DNA of 64,000 nucleotides from Ctena decussata (lineage: Eukaryota; Mollusca; Bivalvia; Lucinida; Lucinidae). The notes beneath the pieces were generated by a model, which saw only the letters and a list, made by a program, of their open reading frames with translations, did no database searches and had not been told where the DNA came from. Shown piece by piece: positions 22,441 through 34,349 of this stretch (positions are counted from its first letter, which is position 1; each line of letters begins with the position of its first letter). Made by a program: the position numbers and the translations under genes. The stretch spans positions 27,956,503-28,020,502 of the forward strand of contig OZ022511.1 of NCBI GenBank assembly GCA_963989385.1, written 5' to 3'.

Positions 22441-24339
22441 CAGGGTCATTGATGAGGCTCTAAAAAGCGTAACCTCGAAGTATGGCACATGCTCCTTCTT
22501 TCGAATGTGTTTAGTATTCTGTGCTCATGAAGAATTAGATTTTTATTTAAATTTGTATACCTGGATTCAAACTAAAAATTGGGTAAAGCTAAAGGTTTCC
22601 TATAGCCTAATGACCGTAGGGGCGGTGGCTTGGGGGAGGAGGGGTGGGAGTAGGTGGTTAGGGTCAATGTATCTTGGGCATACATATGAACGGCGAAGCC
22701 CATCTCTCTCCTTTCGCTGCCTTGTCCTTCCCTGATTTGAAAAAGGTACCCATTTACTGCTTGGTTGACATAGATATTCAGTCGGCAGTTGATAAAAGTA
22801 GATACTATTCTAATCCTTCAAGAACACTGCACACATTCGAAGGAAGGTACATGGACCATACTTCGAGAATTCGGCTACTCAAACCACATCAGTGACCTCG
22901 ACATGACTTGGTTACGAAAACCAGAGAAAGCATAATGTAAGGACCTCTGACAGTATCAATGCATATTTGCCTATTTTTCGACAAATTATTGCACCTTCCT
23001 CGGGCAGCAAAAGTTGAAATATTTGGCATTAATATGTAGACGTGTGTACTATAAAGACATTTTAACAGTAATTTTGAAAAATTATCATGCCTCTAGACTA
23101 ACTTAAACCGATTTTATCAAGAGGGGTAAGTGAATTTTTCAGTCTCTGAAAATAAGTCCATTTTTTGGCTTGCCGTCTCGGCGGCAAGCCAGTATTCAAG
23201 TGGTTTAGTGATACCGAGTTATTTTCGGAAGAAACGATACGTCACACTTAGTCGGAAAATACCTGGAGAGTGTGTACTGCAACGATTCGTTCTTTACTTT
23301 TTAGGGCCGCAATATTAAGCCAAAGAGATTGGAAAGCTCGTTCCGGTTTGAGACAGCATTTCTTCATTATTTTCATCACAGACATAACAAACAAAGCCCT
23401 CGTCCGATTTTGTCTATTTTTATCCATATCCGATTTACCTCATCTGCTAAAAATAACAGATAGACACTTTATTCTATTTTTGATAGTACATGTACTTTTT
23501 TTATATTTCCGTTAAAAAGCACGTTTTTCTTTTACAAGTGCCTTGAACTTGGCCACATTTCTTTTGCTTTTTATAAACTGATTGCATTAAAAATGAAACT
23601 CTGAATTTAATGCAAAGTATTTGGCTTTGCATCCGAAGAAATATACCAAAACCTGTGTAAGAAACAGTGTTTATATTTAGCATTAGCGCAAAGCACTAGC
23701 TTTTCCAAAAATCATACAGCGGCGTCGCGAAAAATAGGCCTTAGGGCATCGCATAATCTGACTGGTCAGAGCAACCGGTGCACACTGTCCAGCGCCGGTG
23801 CATTCATCAGATCTGATCAGCCGTTTTTGGGCATAATTATTCTTCATGATGATCCATGATGAAGACATCTTTTATGATGAGGATAGACTGATAAGACTGC
23901 GCTTATGCCGGAGTGGGCTGATCTGTGTATCTGTAAAAACTGAAAGAGCAGAGTTCAAATTTTTATTGTTTAGATTTAGAAACAAGCGCATTTGACGATT
24001 TTCTTCCCTTATCACATTAACTGATTTTTTTTATTCCATCTATCTTTGTGTTTGGCTTGCTTATATGTAGAACTGACCGTGTTATGTATGTAAAAGTCGG
24101 TAATGTCGGTGAGTACTTAACGCTTACGCATTGCAACAGGCCTTTCCATGGCACAAAGCGATATATTATGTACACATTTTTAGCATCTGATAAATTTCCT
24201 TTTGGCCATCAATACGTTCATGAATAGCCTGAACAATGATACAGAAAAAGGGGACAATTCAGAATTGTTAACAATTGAAACTCAGAATTGTTAAAATTGG
24301 AAACTGTTAGGGATTCGTTGACAGCTTTATGACAACGGA
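22441..24339. other. Intergenic, nothing recognised
   Basis: No supported gene. Near 22800-22900 is a piece ('cgaaggaagg', 'ttcggctactca') that recurs at about 28090-28130. Confidence 0.35.
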
Positions 24340-24485
24340 GGGGTTGGTTGGTTGGTGCGATGATGGTGGGTATAACATCTAGTGCCGGGGCGTCCTACTG
24401 ATTTGGATTATAGTAGAACAAGGACCTACTGTGTTGCAGTAGGTGCGGGTTGGGGTGTGTGGACATTTTTCTTGCTTTTATAACA
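24340..24485. repeat. Interspersed repeat, reverse copy of 184-420
   Basis: Carries the complement of the 184-420 landmarks: 'gccggggcgtcctactgatt' and 'cagtaggtgcgggt'. Confidence 0.5.
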
Positions 24486-24997
24486 CTCTCTAATATTGCC
24501 TTTTTAGTTCAGCTATACAAATGTATAGAGAAATACTTACACTCGTCGACGATTTCCTTAGATGAACCTATACTGGGCTGACGATGTTCATACATCCACG
24601 TACAACACACATTCATGCAATCTTACGCGTAAGCAACGTCACGGATAATTCAAATAGATGATTGGCCGACGTAACGTTTGATATACGTCATGTCATAATA
24701 TTTACACTTGCCACTGACTTCCCATAGGTGAACCCTTTAGGGCAACTGGCTTCATACACCGATGAAGGCAAATTGATCATGTGACGTTGTCGTCAAGCTA
24801 CGTTTTATGTAAACAAACGTCTTGATTGGTTCTTGTAACGTTCGATTGACGCCACATCAGGGCGACGTCTGTTTAACGTTATGACCGAACACGTCGTTAC
24901 TAACTTTTCTTCGATCCATATTTTGCCTATTCTACACTACATTACCACGAAAACGGCACAGAGAGGTTCACAAATAAGGTGTAAATATAAGAATAAA

Positions 24998-25122
24998 AAT
25001 TTGATTTTTCAGCGTTCATCGTGTGAAGAAGCCAGTGGTCGTTGCTAAAATTCTACAAGAAGCGCGAATTTTAGCTCCGCCCACTGGCTTCATCACACGA
25101 TGAACGCTGAAAAATCAAATTT
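24998..25122. repeat. Hairpin repeat, 125 bp
   Basis: Arms 'aaatttgatttttcagcgtt' with its complement and then 'catcgtgtgaagaagccagtgg' (positions 25018-25039) with its complement. The loop is near 25045-25075. The match continues for about 42 bp with only a few differences. Confidence 0.75.
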
Positions 25123-25618
25123 CAATTTTTAAGTGACGGCTGCTGTACTTCATTACCAAACACGTTGGTTAATAACTATTCTTCGTCCTTTGCTTGGCGT
25201 TAAATTAGTCAGAACTTCACGAATGAGTAAACAAAATTGATGTAAAACATAGCATAAATATAAAAGATAAATTTCTTTTGTCGGGAGTTCATGGAAATAC
25301 GAACGCAATAGGTTCCGTACTTTGTTGTTCCAAACAATAACAGCGTGCATTTTCTTCGCAGAGTGTCAAAATTTGGTTCCAGTCAATGCCACTGATGCCA
25401 CTTAAACCGAAAACAAACTTCAGTAAATTCTAATTTATTTCTTATTTTGATGCCAAGTTCAGATGTGCCAAGATTCCATAGACATGGGTTTGAAACAATC
25501 TTTCCTAAAATTTTAATTCAGACTAAATGTGACTCAACAGCCATAAAGAAAAGACTTGAAATAAGTCCATATAGTTATTTTCCTTGAGACATGACTAACG
25601 GCCGGCCAAATGTAAAAC
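25123..25618. other. Intergenic, nothing recognised
   Basis: No supported gene or repeat end. Confidence 0.35.
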
Positions 25619-25625
25619 TGTTTTT

Positions 25626-25660
25626 TGTTGTGTGTGCGTGTGTGTGTGTGTGTGTGAATA
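25626..25660. repeat. (GT)n microsatellite
   Basis: Uninterrupted GT run preceded by a less regular TGTG stretch. Confidence 0.8.
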
Positions 25661-25827
25661 TTTCAATTTCTTAATTTGTTTTTCAAATAAATTCTATACT
25701 TGTTTTACCTTACACCCGTGGATAATGCCACCATTCAAGAAGTTAGAAATTAAATACTTTGCTAAATAAAAGTAAGCAACAGAAAAAGCATTAACAATCG
25801 GGTTCACTTCAATAACAACTCATGAAA

Positions 25828-27272
25828 AGGGGGGGTATCAATAAGGTGGGTTTTCTGCATCCTACCAAAGTTTTATTTTTTTGACTGATGTTATACTCTA
25901 GTGTGTCTAGTTTATTGAATCATATGTGACTTTGGTCGGAAAGCCCTAGTTACTGAGCTATGGGTCCAAAGAAGTGGGTGGGGTAATCCAACATGGTTTT
26001 AGCCTGTCTTGTAAAAACATTCTCATTTGGTAGAAGAGTACAGCAGACAGACAGGATTTGATAAAATGATTAACAGAACATCTAAACTATATTTCCATAT
26101 CATTTTATTTGGTCTAATTTGAACATATGTTGTCAAAAAAGACTTCCTTTGACATTTAGCATTTTTTGATATTTTTTACCTCAATTTTCAATATTTCTTG
26201 GCCTTATTGTTAAATGAACAGACATGTTATCATCAAACTCATGTCAAGGAAGTACCTTGAGAAGGACATTCAGATGATGTGACCAGAATATCACAATAGC
26301 ATAGTTTTCATGGTAGACTGAACACATAAACTTGCTTGGAAGATGGTTTTCTTTCTATTTTGACCTAGAATTACGAACCTTTGGTCAAATTACTATTTTA
26401 ACTGTTATATTATGCCCCACGCCCCCGCCACTAAAGGTGAGGGAATACATATTGGCTTCAGTGCGGATCTCGTTGGCATCTGCAATTGTGTATGTGTCAC
26501 ATATTAAGTCCTTCTGTGACCTTGGAAACAAGGTCAAGGTAATCGAAATCTGACCTTGACCTTGTTTCCAAGGTCAAAGTATGTGACCCAGACACAGATG
26601 CAGACGCCAAGGAGATCCGATCTGAAGCCAAATATGTATTCTTTCACCTTTAGTGACGGGGGTGTAGGGCATAATATAACAGTTAAATTAGTAATTTGGC
26701 CAAATGTTCGTAATTCTAGGTCAAAATCAATTGAAAAAACATCTTCTGAGCAAGTTCATGTGTTCAGTCGACCATGAAAACAAGGTCATTGTGAAATTCT
26801 GGTCACATCATCCGAATGTCCTGGTCAGGGTGTTTCCTTGACATTAGTTTGATGACAACTGGTCTGTTTATTTAACCATAAGGCCAAGAAATATTGAAAA
26901 TTGAGGACAAAAATATCAAAAAATGTTGAATGTCAAAGGAAGTCTTTTTTGACAACATATGTTCAATTAAACCAAATAAAATGATATGGAAATATAATTT
27001 AGATGTTCTGTTAATCATTTTATCAAATCCTGCCTGTCTGCTGTACTCTTCTACCAAATGAGAATGTTTTTACAAGACAGGCTAAAACCATGTTGGATTA
27101 CCCCACCCACTTCTATGGACCCATAGCTCAGTAAGTAGGGCTTTCCGACCAAAGTCGCATATGGTCCAATAAACTAGACACATTGGAGTATACCATCAGT
27201 TAAAAAAAGAAAACATTGGTAGGATGCAGAAAACCCACCTTATTGATACCCCCCCCCCCCCCCCCCCCCTTT
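25828..27272. repeat. Giant palindrome, about 1.44 kb
   Basis: The left arm (about 25828-26545) and right arm (about 26550-27272) are near-exact reverse complements. The outer ends are 'ggggggtatcaataaggtgg' and 'ccaccttattgatacccccc'. Inner landmarks are 'tttgataaaatgattaacag' and its complement near 27005. The centre is 'cttgaccttgtttccaaggt', itself palindromic. It may be a large foldback element, an inverted duplication, or an assembly fold-back. The open frames in the arms mirror each other and lack domains. Confidence 0.85.
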
Positions 27273-27492
27273 CACTGGTTTAGCTGTGCAAGCCTTCCTT
27301 TTAAAAGGAAATTTTATTCGGTTTTCTAATATACCGAAATTTTAATTGATAACTATGCTAAAACTGACGTACACACTAGTGTTACTGCTATCATGCAACA
27401 TTATTTTCAATAATAAGGAATTTGGTCTATTTTTAGACATAAAGAATGTAAGTACCCCACCCACTTTTTCAGTTTTTCAGCTGCAGACTATC

Positions 27493-27588
27493 TCCCCCCC
27501 CGTGCCTCAGCAAGCCACTCACATATAATGTGTATTATGATAGTATACACATACATGCAAAGTGGCTTGCTGAGGCACGGGGGGGGGT
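27493..27588. repeat. Hairpin repeat with C/G-run ends
   Basis: Arms 'ccccccccgtgcctcagcaa' + 'gccact' and complement, 26 bp each, with a loop of about 40 bp. It resembles a small copy of the outer plan of the large palindrome just before it. Confidence 0.75.
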
Positions 27589-27984
27589 ATCTTTAAAAAA
27601 CTTTTCCTGTTTCCATTACGTTTAATTATAAAAAAATAGCTTGTTCCACCAAAAATTAAAGTCTATGTGCTAAAAAATCAGAAATTAAATTCATAGCCAG
27701 TTAGGGGAAGTTGAGAGCAACGAATTTCAAGAGAAATTCTTGGGTATATCAAAAATTTGATTTTGACTTATTTTATAGGCAAATTAACATTACAACCGTC
27801 AGAGGTCCTTTCTTAATTTTGATAAGGCAGTAAATTCAAAGACTGATTCGTATCATAAAAGATCTAAAAGGAAAAAAATCAATAATCTAGACTATAAATC
27901 TAAACCAAGCGAAAATTTCTGATTTCTCAGAATATTTTCTTGACCTCAAAGGAAAAAATTATATATAATCTGCACTATAGATGA

Positions 27985-28140
27985 CGTACGGGGAGACGTT
28001 TTACGGTCGCCGCACGGCACGAAACCAGTGGCACTGAAGTAAAATAGAAATCTAAAAGAGTTCACATAAGAACACAGAACACAATCGAAAGAAGGAACAC
28101 GGGCCAGCTTCGAAGTTTCGGCTACTCAAGCCTGATCAGT
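27985..28140. repeat. Direct repeat related to 21955-22900
   Basis: Reads as one block here ('gggagacgttttacggtcgc', 'agtggcactgaagt', 'atcgaaagaagga', 'tttcggctactca'). The matching pieces near 21955-22020 and 22810-22900 are separated by about 0.8 kb that includes the CCGTATC repeat. This copy therefore looks like the unoccupied version. Confidence 0.5.
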
Positions 28141-28554
28141 AGATATTTATTGCTTCATTTCACCATTAACCTTTGTCCTATATTGGACAACTAATTGTAA
28201 TTAATAAAAGAATTACTTTGTCCTGTATTGGACAACTAATTCAAATTGATAAAAGTCAAAAAAGCTTATGAAATGATGGCCCTACTTTTGCTATTGGCAA
28301 GTTCATGAAAAGATGACCCCACTAGGTTGTTACAAATAAGAAACATAACATCGCACCATAACTGCACCATACGTCACTGCCATTGCACCGACCCGGCCTC
28401 TCTGTTGTAGTAGTCCTTGAGATACAGTCTCTGTCTCTTTGCCCCCCTACTGGTGTTGTTGCCGTACAGCCGATTCTCCAAACCATCCTGTAGGTATGTG
28501 TCAGTATTGGAACGCAACTTTTTTGTATTGAAACGTTACTGTAGAAAACAGTCT
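28141..28554. other. Intergenic, nothing recognised
   Basis: Contains a short direct duplication 'gtcctatattggacaactaa' / 'gtcctgtattggacaactaa' (28172 and 28220). No gene. Confidence 0.4.
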
Positions 28555-28940
28555 GTTACAGTACGCCGAACGAGACCCGTAACTTCCGTAACTAAAGGTA
28601 ACGATCCGCTTGAAACCGTATCAGTCCTCAACATCGAGTGGGACTGCGGAATGATAGGTTCAATAACGGATAAGATACGGAATAGATACGTATGCGACAC
28701 GGATTAGATACGGATAGATGAGGATATATGCGTTTAGTAACGCACCATTACGGTTTACTTATCCGCGCCCGAATTTTGAAACTTTTCAAAATTTCGACGC
28801 GGATCCTGCGGACTCTGCGGATATGATACGGACAGTTACGGACTCTGCGGATCTGATACGGATCCATTGCGGATAAAACGGATAGATACGGACGGGCCAT
28901 CCGTAGTATCCGCACAATCCGTATGTGTGTGTGTGACTGG
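28555..28940. repeat. CCGTATC-rich long inverted repeat, right partner
   Basis: Reverse complement of 22064-22440, ending 'gtgtgtgtgtgactgga'. No coding region between the two partners could be tied to a transposase. Confidence 0.75.
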
Positions 28941-28974
28941 AGCATACAAGGAGTAGACACAGATGTGGACGTCG

Positions 28975-29237
28975 CAGTTAATCTTTTCTGTTCTTCTATC
29001 CGCTAGGCATGCGCAACAGTCCGCATCTGAAGGTATTTATCCGCATCTAAAGGTTACAGAAGGTATATGAGGGTTAGTAGTTCGTACCTATCCGTATCCA
29101 TACGCATCTATTGGTAACTATATCCGTAAATTCATTAAACAAAATTAGGCCACGCCCACAAATTCTGCGGATAAACTGAGGATTTTATCCGCAACTATCC
29201 GCCCTATCCGTAATGTGTGTGTGTGACTGGGGCTTAA
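28975..29237. repeat. CCGTATC-rich repeat, diverged second end
   Basis: Another right-hand end of the same family: ATCCGCA-type units and terminal 'gtgtgtgtgtgactggggc'. More diverged than 28555-28940. Confidence 0.6.
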
Positions 29238-29608
29238 GGTTATGCAAAAGATAAAGATTAAGAATGGGCGATTCTTAATATTAATGTGGTACATGTATCC
29301 TTTACCAATTTTTGCAACTGGGGGTAAACGGACTTTATCGATGAAATTCAGAAGTATATGAGCTTAGCCTGTGTCAGAATAGAGGCGGGCTACAGAAATG
29401 CATCAGCGATTTAAAAGATCCGACATACGTATTATGTGGAAATAATGTTATTAATAACCCACTTAACATAATTAATCTCATAAGTTATTTTATACCAGTT
29501 TTCAAAGTATTATATTAAGAAAAGAAACTAGTAAGAAAATAGCATTTACTATGTACGAGTATCCTTTGTCTCAAAAGATTACCATTAATTTATGAAATAT
29601 TAACAGTT
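29238..29608. other. Intergenic, nothing recognised
   Basis: AT-rich, no supported feature. Confidence 0.35.
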
Positions 29609-29844
29609 GAGCCGCGACACGAGAAAACCAACAATGTGGTCGTGCACCCAGCGCAGACTCAGATCAGTCTGGGCATCCACCTAGTCTGATCAGACTCTTC
29701 GCTAAGCGCTAAATGGGTAGCTGAGAGTCTAAGCTAGCTTCATGCGGACAGCGAAGACTCTGATCAGACTGGGCGGATGCCCAGGCTGATCTGAGTCTGC
29801 GCTGGTCGCACAACCACATTGTTGGTTTTGTCGTGTCGCGGCTC
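29609..29844. mobile_element. 236-bp foldback MITE, copy E
   Basis: Same family as 11343. Flanked by AGTT on both sides (29605-29608 and 29845-29848). A non-AAAT duplication shared on both sides shows that the 4-bp target duplication is real. Confidence 0.9.
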
Positions 29845-30329
29845 AGTTATGGAAACTCGACGATAAAGTGAGCTCGTAGTCAGCGACAGATTGCTTTCTT
29901 TAAGAATCCTGATAACCTTTGCTAAAGACAAGGAACATTAGTACAGAGCCACTGGTTTTTAGGAAAAATGGCATGAAAGACCACACAAATATTTCATATT
30001 CGATTCGAGATTATTTTCTTTCCAGAAACTGCTTAAAGCATTCTTAGGGTGCATATGCATAAGCAACTGATTCTATTGAAATGGTTTATTAAATTCAAGA
30101 CTTTTAAACAGCCGTTATTCAAAACGGATTGAATTTTTTAAAAGTAAACAACTGAAGGTAGAAAAAAGTATAACTGAAATTATAAGCCCTCTTGAACTTT
30201 GTTGATGGTTCTAACATCCGAAAAATATTCCGTAGTTCCACAGATGATATCACCCAGTGGACGCACGACGTTTGAACAATGTTGTATAAACGTTCATATA
30301 CCTCATGACTTAGAAGCAACATTCATAAT

Positions 30330-30565
30330 GAGCCGCGACACGACAAAACCACCAATGTGGTGGTGCGCCCAGCGCAGACTCAGATCAGCCTGGGCATCCG
30401 CCCAGTCTGATCAGAGTCTTCGCTGTCCGCATAGAAGTAGCTTAGACCCTTAGCTACCCTTTGAGCACTTAACAAAGAGTCTGATCCAACTGGGCGGATG
30501 CCCAGGCTGATCTGAGTCTGCGCTGGACGCACAACCACATTGTTGGTTTTCTCGTGTCGCGGCTC
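30330..30565. mobile_element. 236-bp foldback MITE, copy F
   Basis: Same family as 11343. Flanks TAAT / ATAT do not match exactly. Confidence 0.88.
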
Positions 30566-31535
30566 ATATTATTGTTCTACATCATGTACCCGCTGGGATG
30601 ACACTCCACTGGCTGGTCATTGCGGATTCTATGAGCAAACCTTTTTACCAGGTTGTGCCGGTTATAATTATAAGTAATGCTCGTAGACCACATTCCTATC
30701 ATAATGGCTTGTGTATTTGCATTTTTCAAGTCATTTGTTTACATACGAAACTGAACCTAGCGCTTGTTGTTTTTTTTTTTTTTGTTGTTTTTTTTTGTGT
30801 GTTTTTTGGCCCTGTTGCTGATTATAATCTTCTACAAATTAGGTGCCGACCATTTGATATTCGGGGGGTGGGGAGGGGGCGGGGGCCTGGTTTATTCTTG
30901 AAAAAAAAACTCTCTTTCTTTGGATATGCCAGAATAAAATAAATTGGCTCATAAGGGGATTTAAAAAAAAACTCGCCTTAAAAAATAGTAAAAACATAAT
31001 CTAGCTCCGCCCAAGCTTTAAAAAAATAGAGTTTGCAGATAATTTCATTTGAATTTTTTTTTTTTTTTTTGAATTGAGTTTTTAAAATGTCTTTGGCTTC
31101 TGGGACCCCCATATTTACAGTTATGTTTTTATATTACCCATTGCGAGTCCCCTTTGTTAACTTTATAGCGTAGAACTTTTAGGCATGAATTAACTTGCTT
31201 GCATTTATTTTTTTAATGTGACTCCATCAGTAAGTATTTATCGAACTGTCAAAGAGCAAATAAAACATGTTGTTGCATATGAATTTGCATGAAAAAGCCC
31301 TTAAATTCCTAATATTAGTCCTAAAAGTTTGCGAAATAGCGCTAATTTTTTTGCCAAAATAGCTCTAATTTTAGAGCTATTTTTTTGCCAAGTAGTGCTT
31401 GTAAGCCTGTACACTCATACAATGATGTTGGTATTTGTACCATGGATGAAGAGAGTACCATGCCCCAGGCACTGGCTTGCAAAAGCAAGCTAAAACATTC
31501 TTCCCTTTGCCTGGTTACAGACAACACCATGTTCT
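30566..31535. other. Intergenic, homopolymer-rich
   Basis: T-runs (about 30770-30800, 31055-31070), a G-rich patch near 30865 and a hairpin 'aaaatagctctaattttagagctattttt' (31357-31386). No gene supported. Confidence 0.4.
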
Positions 31536-31539
31536 TTAT

Positions 31540-31990
31540 GTAAAAAAACAAAGTGTAAAATTACTGATGTGAGTGAAATAAAAGGATATTCATTCATAAC
31601 TGCAAGTAGTCAGTAAATTTGTGTCTGATGGTTCAGCCTATAAAATAAAAAAAAATGTTTGAATTAGTTTGTAAAAAAAAAAGAAATTAGCATCCTCAAG
31701 GTGAAAAAAGTTTTGAGAGACCAGTTAAAAAAAATCCTGTCTCCATCAAGAATACCAGCGCCCCCACCCCGCAAGAATATCAAATGGTAAAATTACTGAT
31801 GCGGGTAAAATAAAAGGATATTTATGCACATATGTAAAGTGGTCAGTAAATTAGGGTCTGATAGTTCAGCCAATAAAATTTTAAAAAATGAGTTATTTTG
31901 TAAAGAAACAAAGAAAAGAAATTAGCTCTCTCAAGGTGAAAAAAATGTTTTCAGAGGCCAGTGAAAATAATCATGTCTCCATTAAGAATA
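31540..31990. repeat. Tandem duplication, about 240 bp x 2
   Basis: Units share 'gtaaaattactgatg', 'taaaaggatatt', 'agtaaatt.g.gtctgat', 'ttcagcc' and 'ctcaaggtgaaaaaa'. Ends before a C-run at 32009-32037. Confidence 0.65.
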
Positions 31991-32214
31991 CCAGCGCCTC
32001 CTCCCCTTCCCCCCCCCCATCCCCCCCCCCCCCCCCCACACACACACAAGAATATCGAATGGTCGGTCCCTTATGTATATATGTAGATACCCAATTAATT
32101 AGCACTCTCCCTAAGAATCAGGCAGATGGTGATAAGTGACTAGTCACAGAAAATATTAATTTAACCTCCATTTTATCAGACTCCATGAAAAACTTTCACG
32201 GCACAAAGCCTTCC

Positions 32215-33010
32215 CTTTTTCTGGCAGTGATGGCAACCAAAATGTCAAACTGTAAGCATTCGAACATAAAAATAGTATTTTAAAAGTACACTATTTCTCT
32301 TCAGCAGAGGTGTATATCAGCAATTCCTACAGAATCAAAATAACTCACATTTGCTTTTCTCATATTGGAAATAAAAAGTTTTACAATGTTCCTAATTTAT
32401 GTTACCATGACAACAATAACATCGAATCGTCCGTGAATTTACCTAAAAACACCATGTTCAAAACAAATTATCTACCTTCAACAAAGGTGCATTCTAACAA
32501 TTCATACAAATTCTTGATAACAAAAAACTTGTATACCAAGGCAAAAAAAACAACAAGTATTATTTTGTTCAAAATTTACATTACCATGACAACCGAAATG
32601 TCAAACAGTCAACAATCATACATAAAGCCAGCATTTTGAAAATACATTATTTCTCCTCATCAAAGGTTATATGATCAATTCCCACAAAATCTAAATAACA
32701 CACATTTGATTCGCATATACCGAAAATATTTTCTTTTTTACAATTTTCCTAATTTGCGTTACCATGACAACAGAAACATTGAACCGTCAACGAATTTACC
32801 TAAACATTTCATTTTCAAAACACATGATCTACCTTCAGCAAAGGTGGATACAAACAATTCATAGAAATTCAAGATATCCCATATCTGTTTTACCAATGCT
32901 AAAAACAAAAAGTAATACGGTGTTACAAATTGACATTACCATGGCAACCCAAATGTCAACCTGTCAGCAATCATACATAAAAGCAGCATATTTAAAGCGT
33001 AACGCATTTA
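32215..33010. repeat. Tandem repeat array, about 160-180-bp units
   Basis: Four to five diverged units, each with 'ttaccatgacaac.gaaa', 'atgtcaa', 'caatcatacataaa' and 'ctaccttca.caaaggtg'. Similar in plan to the cores of the large repeat elements. The open frames here (about 100 codons) follow the repeat and are not believed to be genes. Confidence 0.65.
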
Positions 33011-33231
33011 CTAATACCACAAACCATCCAAAATACCATAGAAGACGAAGAAGATGACGACGAAAAACAACTGTAAGGGATAGTCACCGACGATAAAAAA
33101 GAACATTTCAATTTCGACAACACAGTCCAAATAAGTGGAACTGCAAAATAGAACCACCTGAGCCCTAAATCCCACGCAAATTCAGAACTAACATGTCCGC
33201 CTGCCAGTCTTTTATGTTGTTTTTATCCATT

Positions 33232-33314
33232 TCAATCACTTCCAATCCGATGTCCTGAGAAGCTGTTCATATAATAATAGTCGTCTCGGAATGTAAACCC
33301 TGACAATACAGATA
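33232..33314 (-). pseudogene. C1q copy 2, last part of the C1q domain
   Basis: Encodes S-G-F-T-F-R-D-D-Y-Y-Y-M-N-S-F-S-G-H-R-I-G-S-D and then TGA (33232-33234). It matches the end of copy 1 at 13881. It is cut from the rest of the domain by the 703-bp element at 33315-34017. Confidence 0.85.
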
Positions 33315-34017
33315 CCGTATAATGGGAAATTTTCGCGTCGCCTTATTTTCGCGGAATTTCGCGGTCGATAGCGATCCGCGAAAATTTAACTCCGCGAAAT
33401 ATTTTCCAAGTTTGTACCATATAGTAATAGGAAATTTGAATCATACAAACATATAGTTTGTGGTTTTCAAAGCGCCCCACAAAACCTTAAGAGTATGTAG
33501 CTATAGAGCTACTGTTTTTGGCGCAATTATGTTAACTGCTAATTAGCAGATGATTACAATTTGAACAGGCTGTCACGTTTTTCGCATCATTAACGGTCAC
33601 TTGTACCTGATTAAGCAAGTACAATTGAATTACTTTTAATTTTCTGTGAGTTCTGTTTACTATTATCCTGAACAATAGCCATTCTATCAATTGCTCGCAT
33701 ATTTCAGCTGACTGTTTCTGTGTACTAAACATTTGATTTGTACAAAATGTCAATCTAACTTTTTGTGAAAACCTCCCAAATCCCAAAGGAGCCGATGCTA
33801 TCTAAACAAATGTGTTCATAACAAAATGATTACAGTTTCATTACAATTCTCTCCTTGTACATCTAGATTTTTCAGTCAAGCTAATATTTTACAGGACACA
33901 ATTTTCATTTTCGTGGATATTCACATCCGCGAAAATTAAAAACCGCGAAAATTAATCTTCATATTTTTGGGGCAAATCCGCGAAAATTTGGCGACGCGAA
34001 AATTTTCCATTATACGG
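33315..34017. mobile_element. 703-bp TA-flanked MITE inside the C1q copy 2 exon
   Basis: Starts CCGTATAATGGGAAATTTTC and ends with the complement CCATTATACGG, flanked by TA on both sides (33313-33314 and 34018-34019). Subterminal inverted repeats carry many 'ccgcgaaaatt' motifs. Comparison with copy 1 shows exactly five bases at this point in the intact gene, which are recovered when the element and one TA are removed; the 2-bp duplication is thus supported by an empty-site comparison. TA duplication suggests a Tc1/mariner-type source. No transposase inside. Confidence 0.88.
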
Positions 34018-34349
34018 TATGACTCTCAGGTAAACCTCCATTCCTGCTTCAAGTCTCGTGGTCGCGGAACCTGAAGCACTTAAATAGACTTTGTCGAGTG
34101 CCATGAATTTACCTACAGATTCTTCTCCCGCTACAAATTCAACATGAATTGCTTTATTTTTTATTGAGTTAATTGTGGCAGAGAAGGTGTATATACCACT
34201 GACAGGTGCCGTAAATTTTCCTGTCTGATTATTGTATACTCCGTGATCATCCAGGTTAGTTTTGCTGAAGACAAGAATGGTTCCTGAGGAAGGTCTTGAG
34301 GCAGAGAGATCCGATGCAGAGAAGGCATATGACGTTTGGCGTGGTCCCA
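34018..34349 (-). pseudogene. C1q copy 2, main part of the C1q domain
   Basis: Acceptor 'aattatttcag' on the - strand. It encodes R-Q-T-S-Y-A-F-S-A-S-D-L-S-A, F-T-A-P-V-S-G-I-Y-T-F, H-V-E-F-V-A-G-E-E-S-V-G and L-E-A-G-M-E-V-Y-L-R-V-I. Translation then enters the MITE and stops after about 20 foreign residues. Since the MITE falls just before the last two beta strands, the fold would be incomplete. Confidence 0.87.

Noticed and set aside
32310..33057. Two open frames of about 100 codons on the + strand
   Set aside because: They coincide with the tandem array of about 170-bp units and have low-complexity, Asn/Thr-rich translation.
33313..34019. The C1q copy 2 MITE as an intron
   Set aside because: The best GT (in CCGTAT) and the nearest usable AG downstream (TCAG) give a one-base frame error, so in-frame removal by splicing is not supported.
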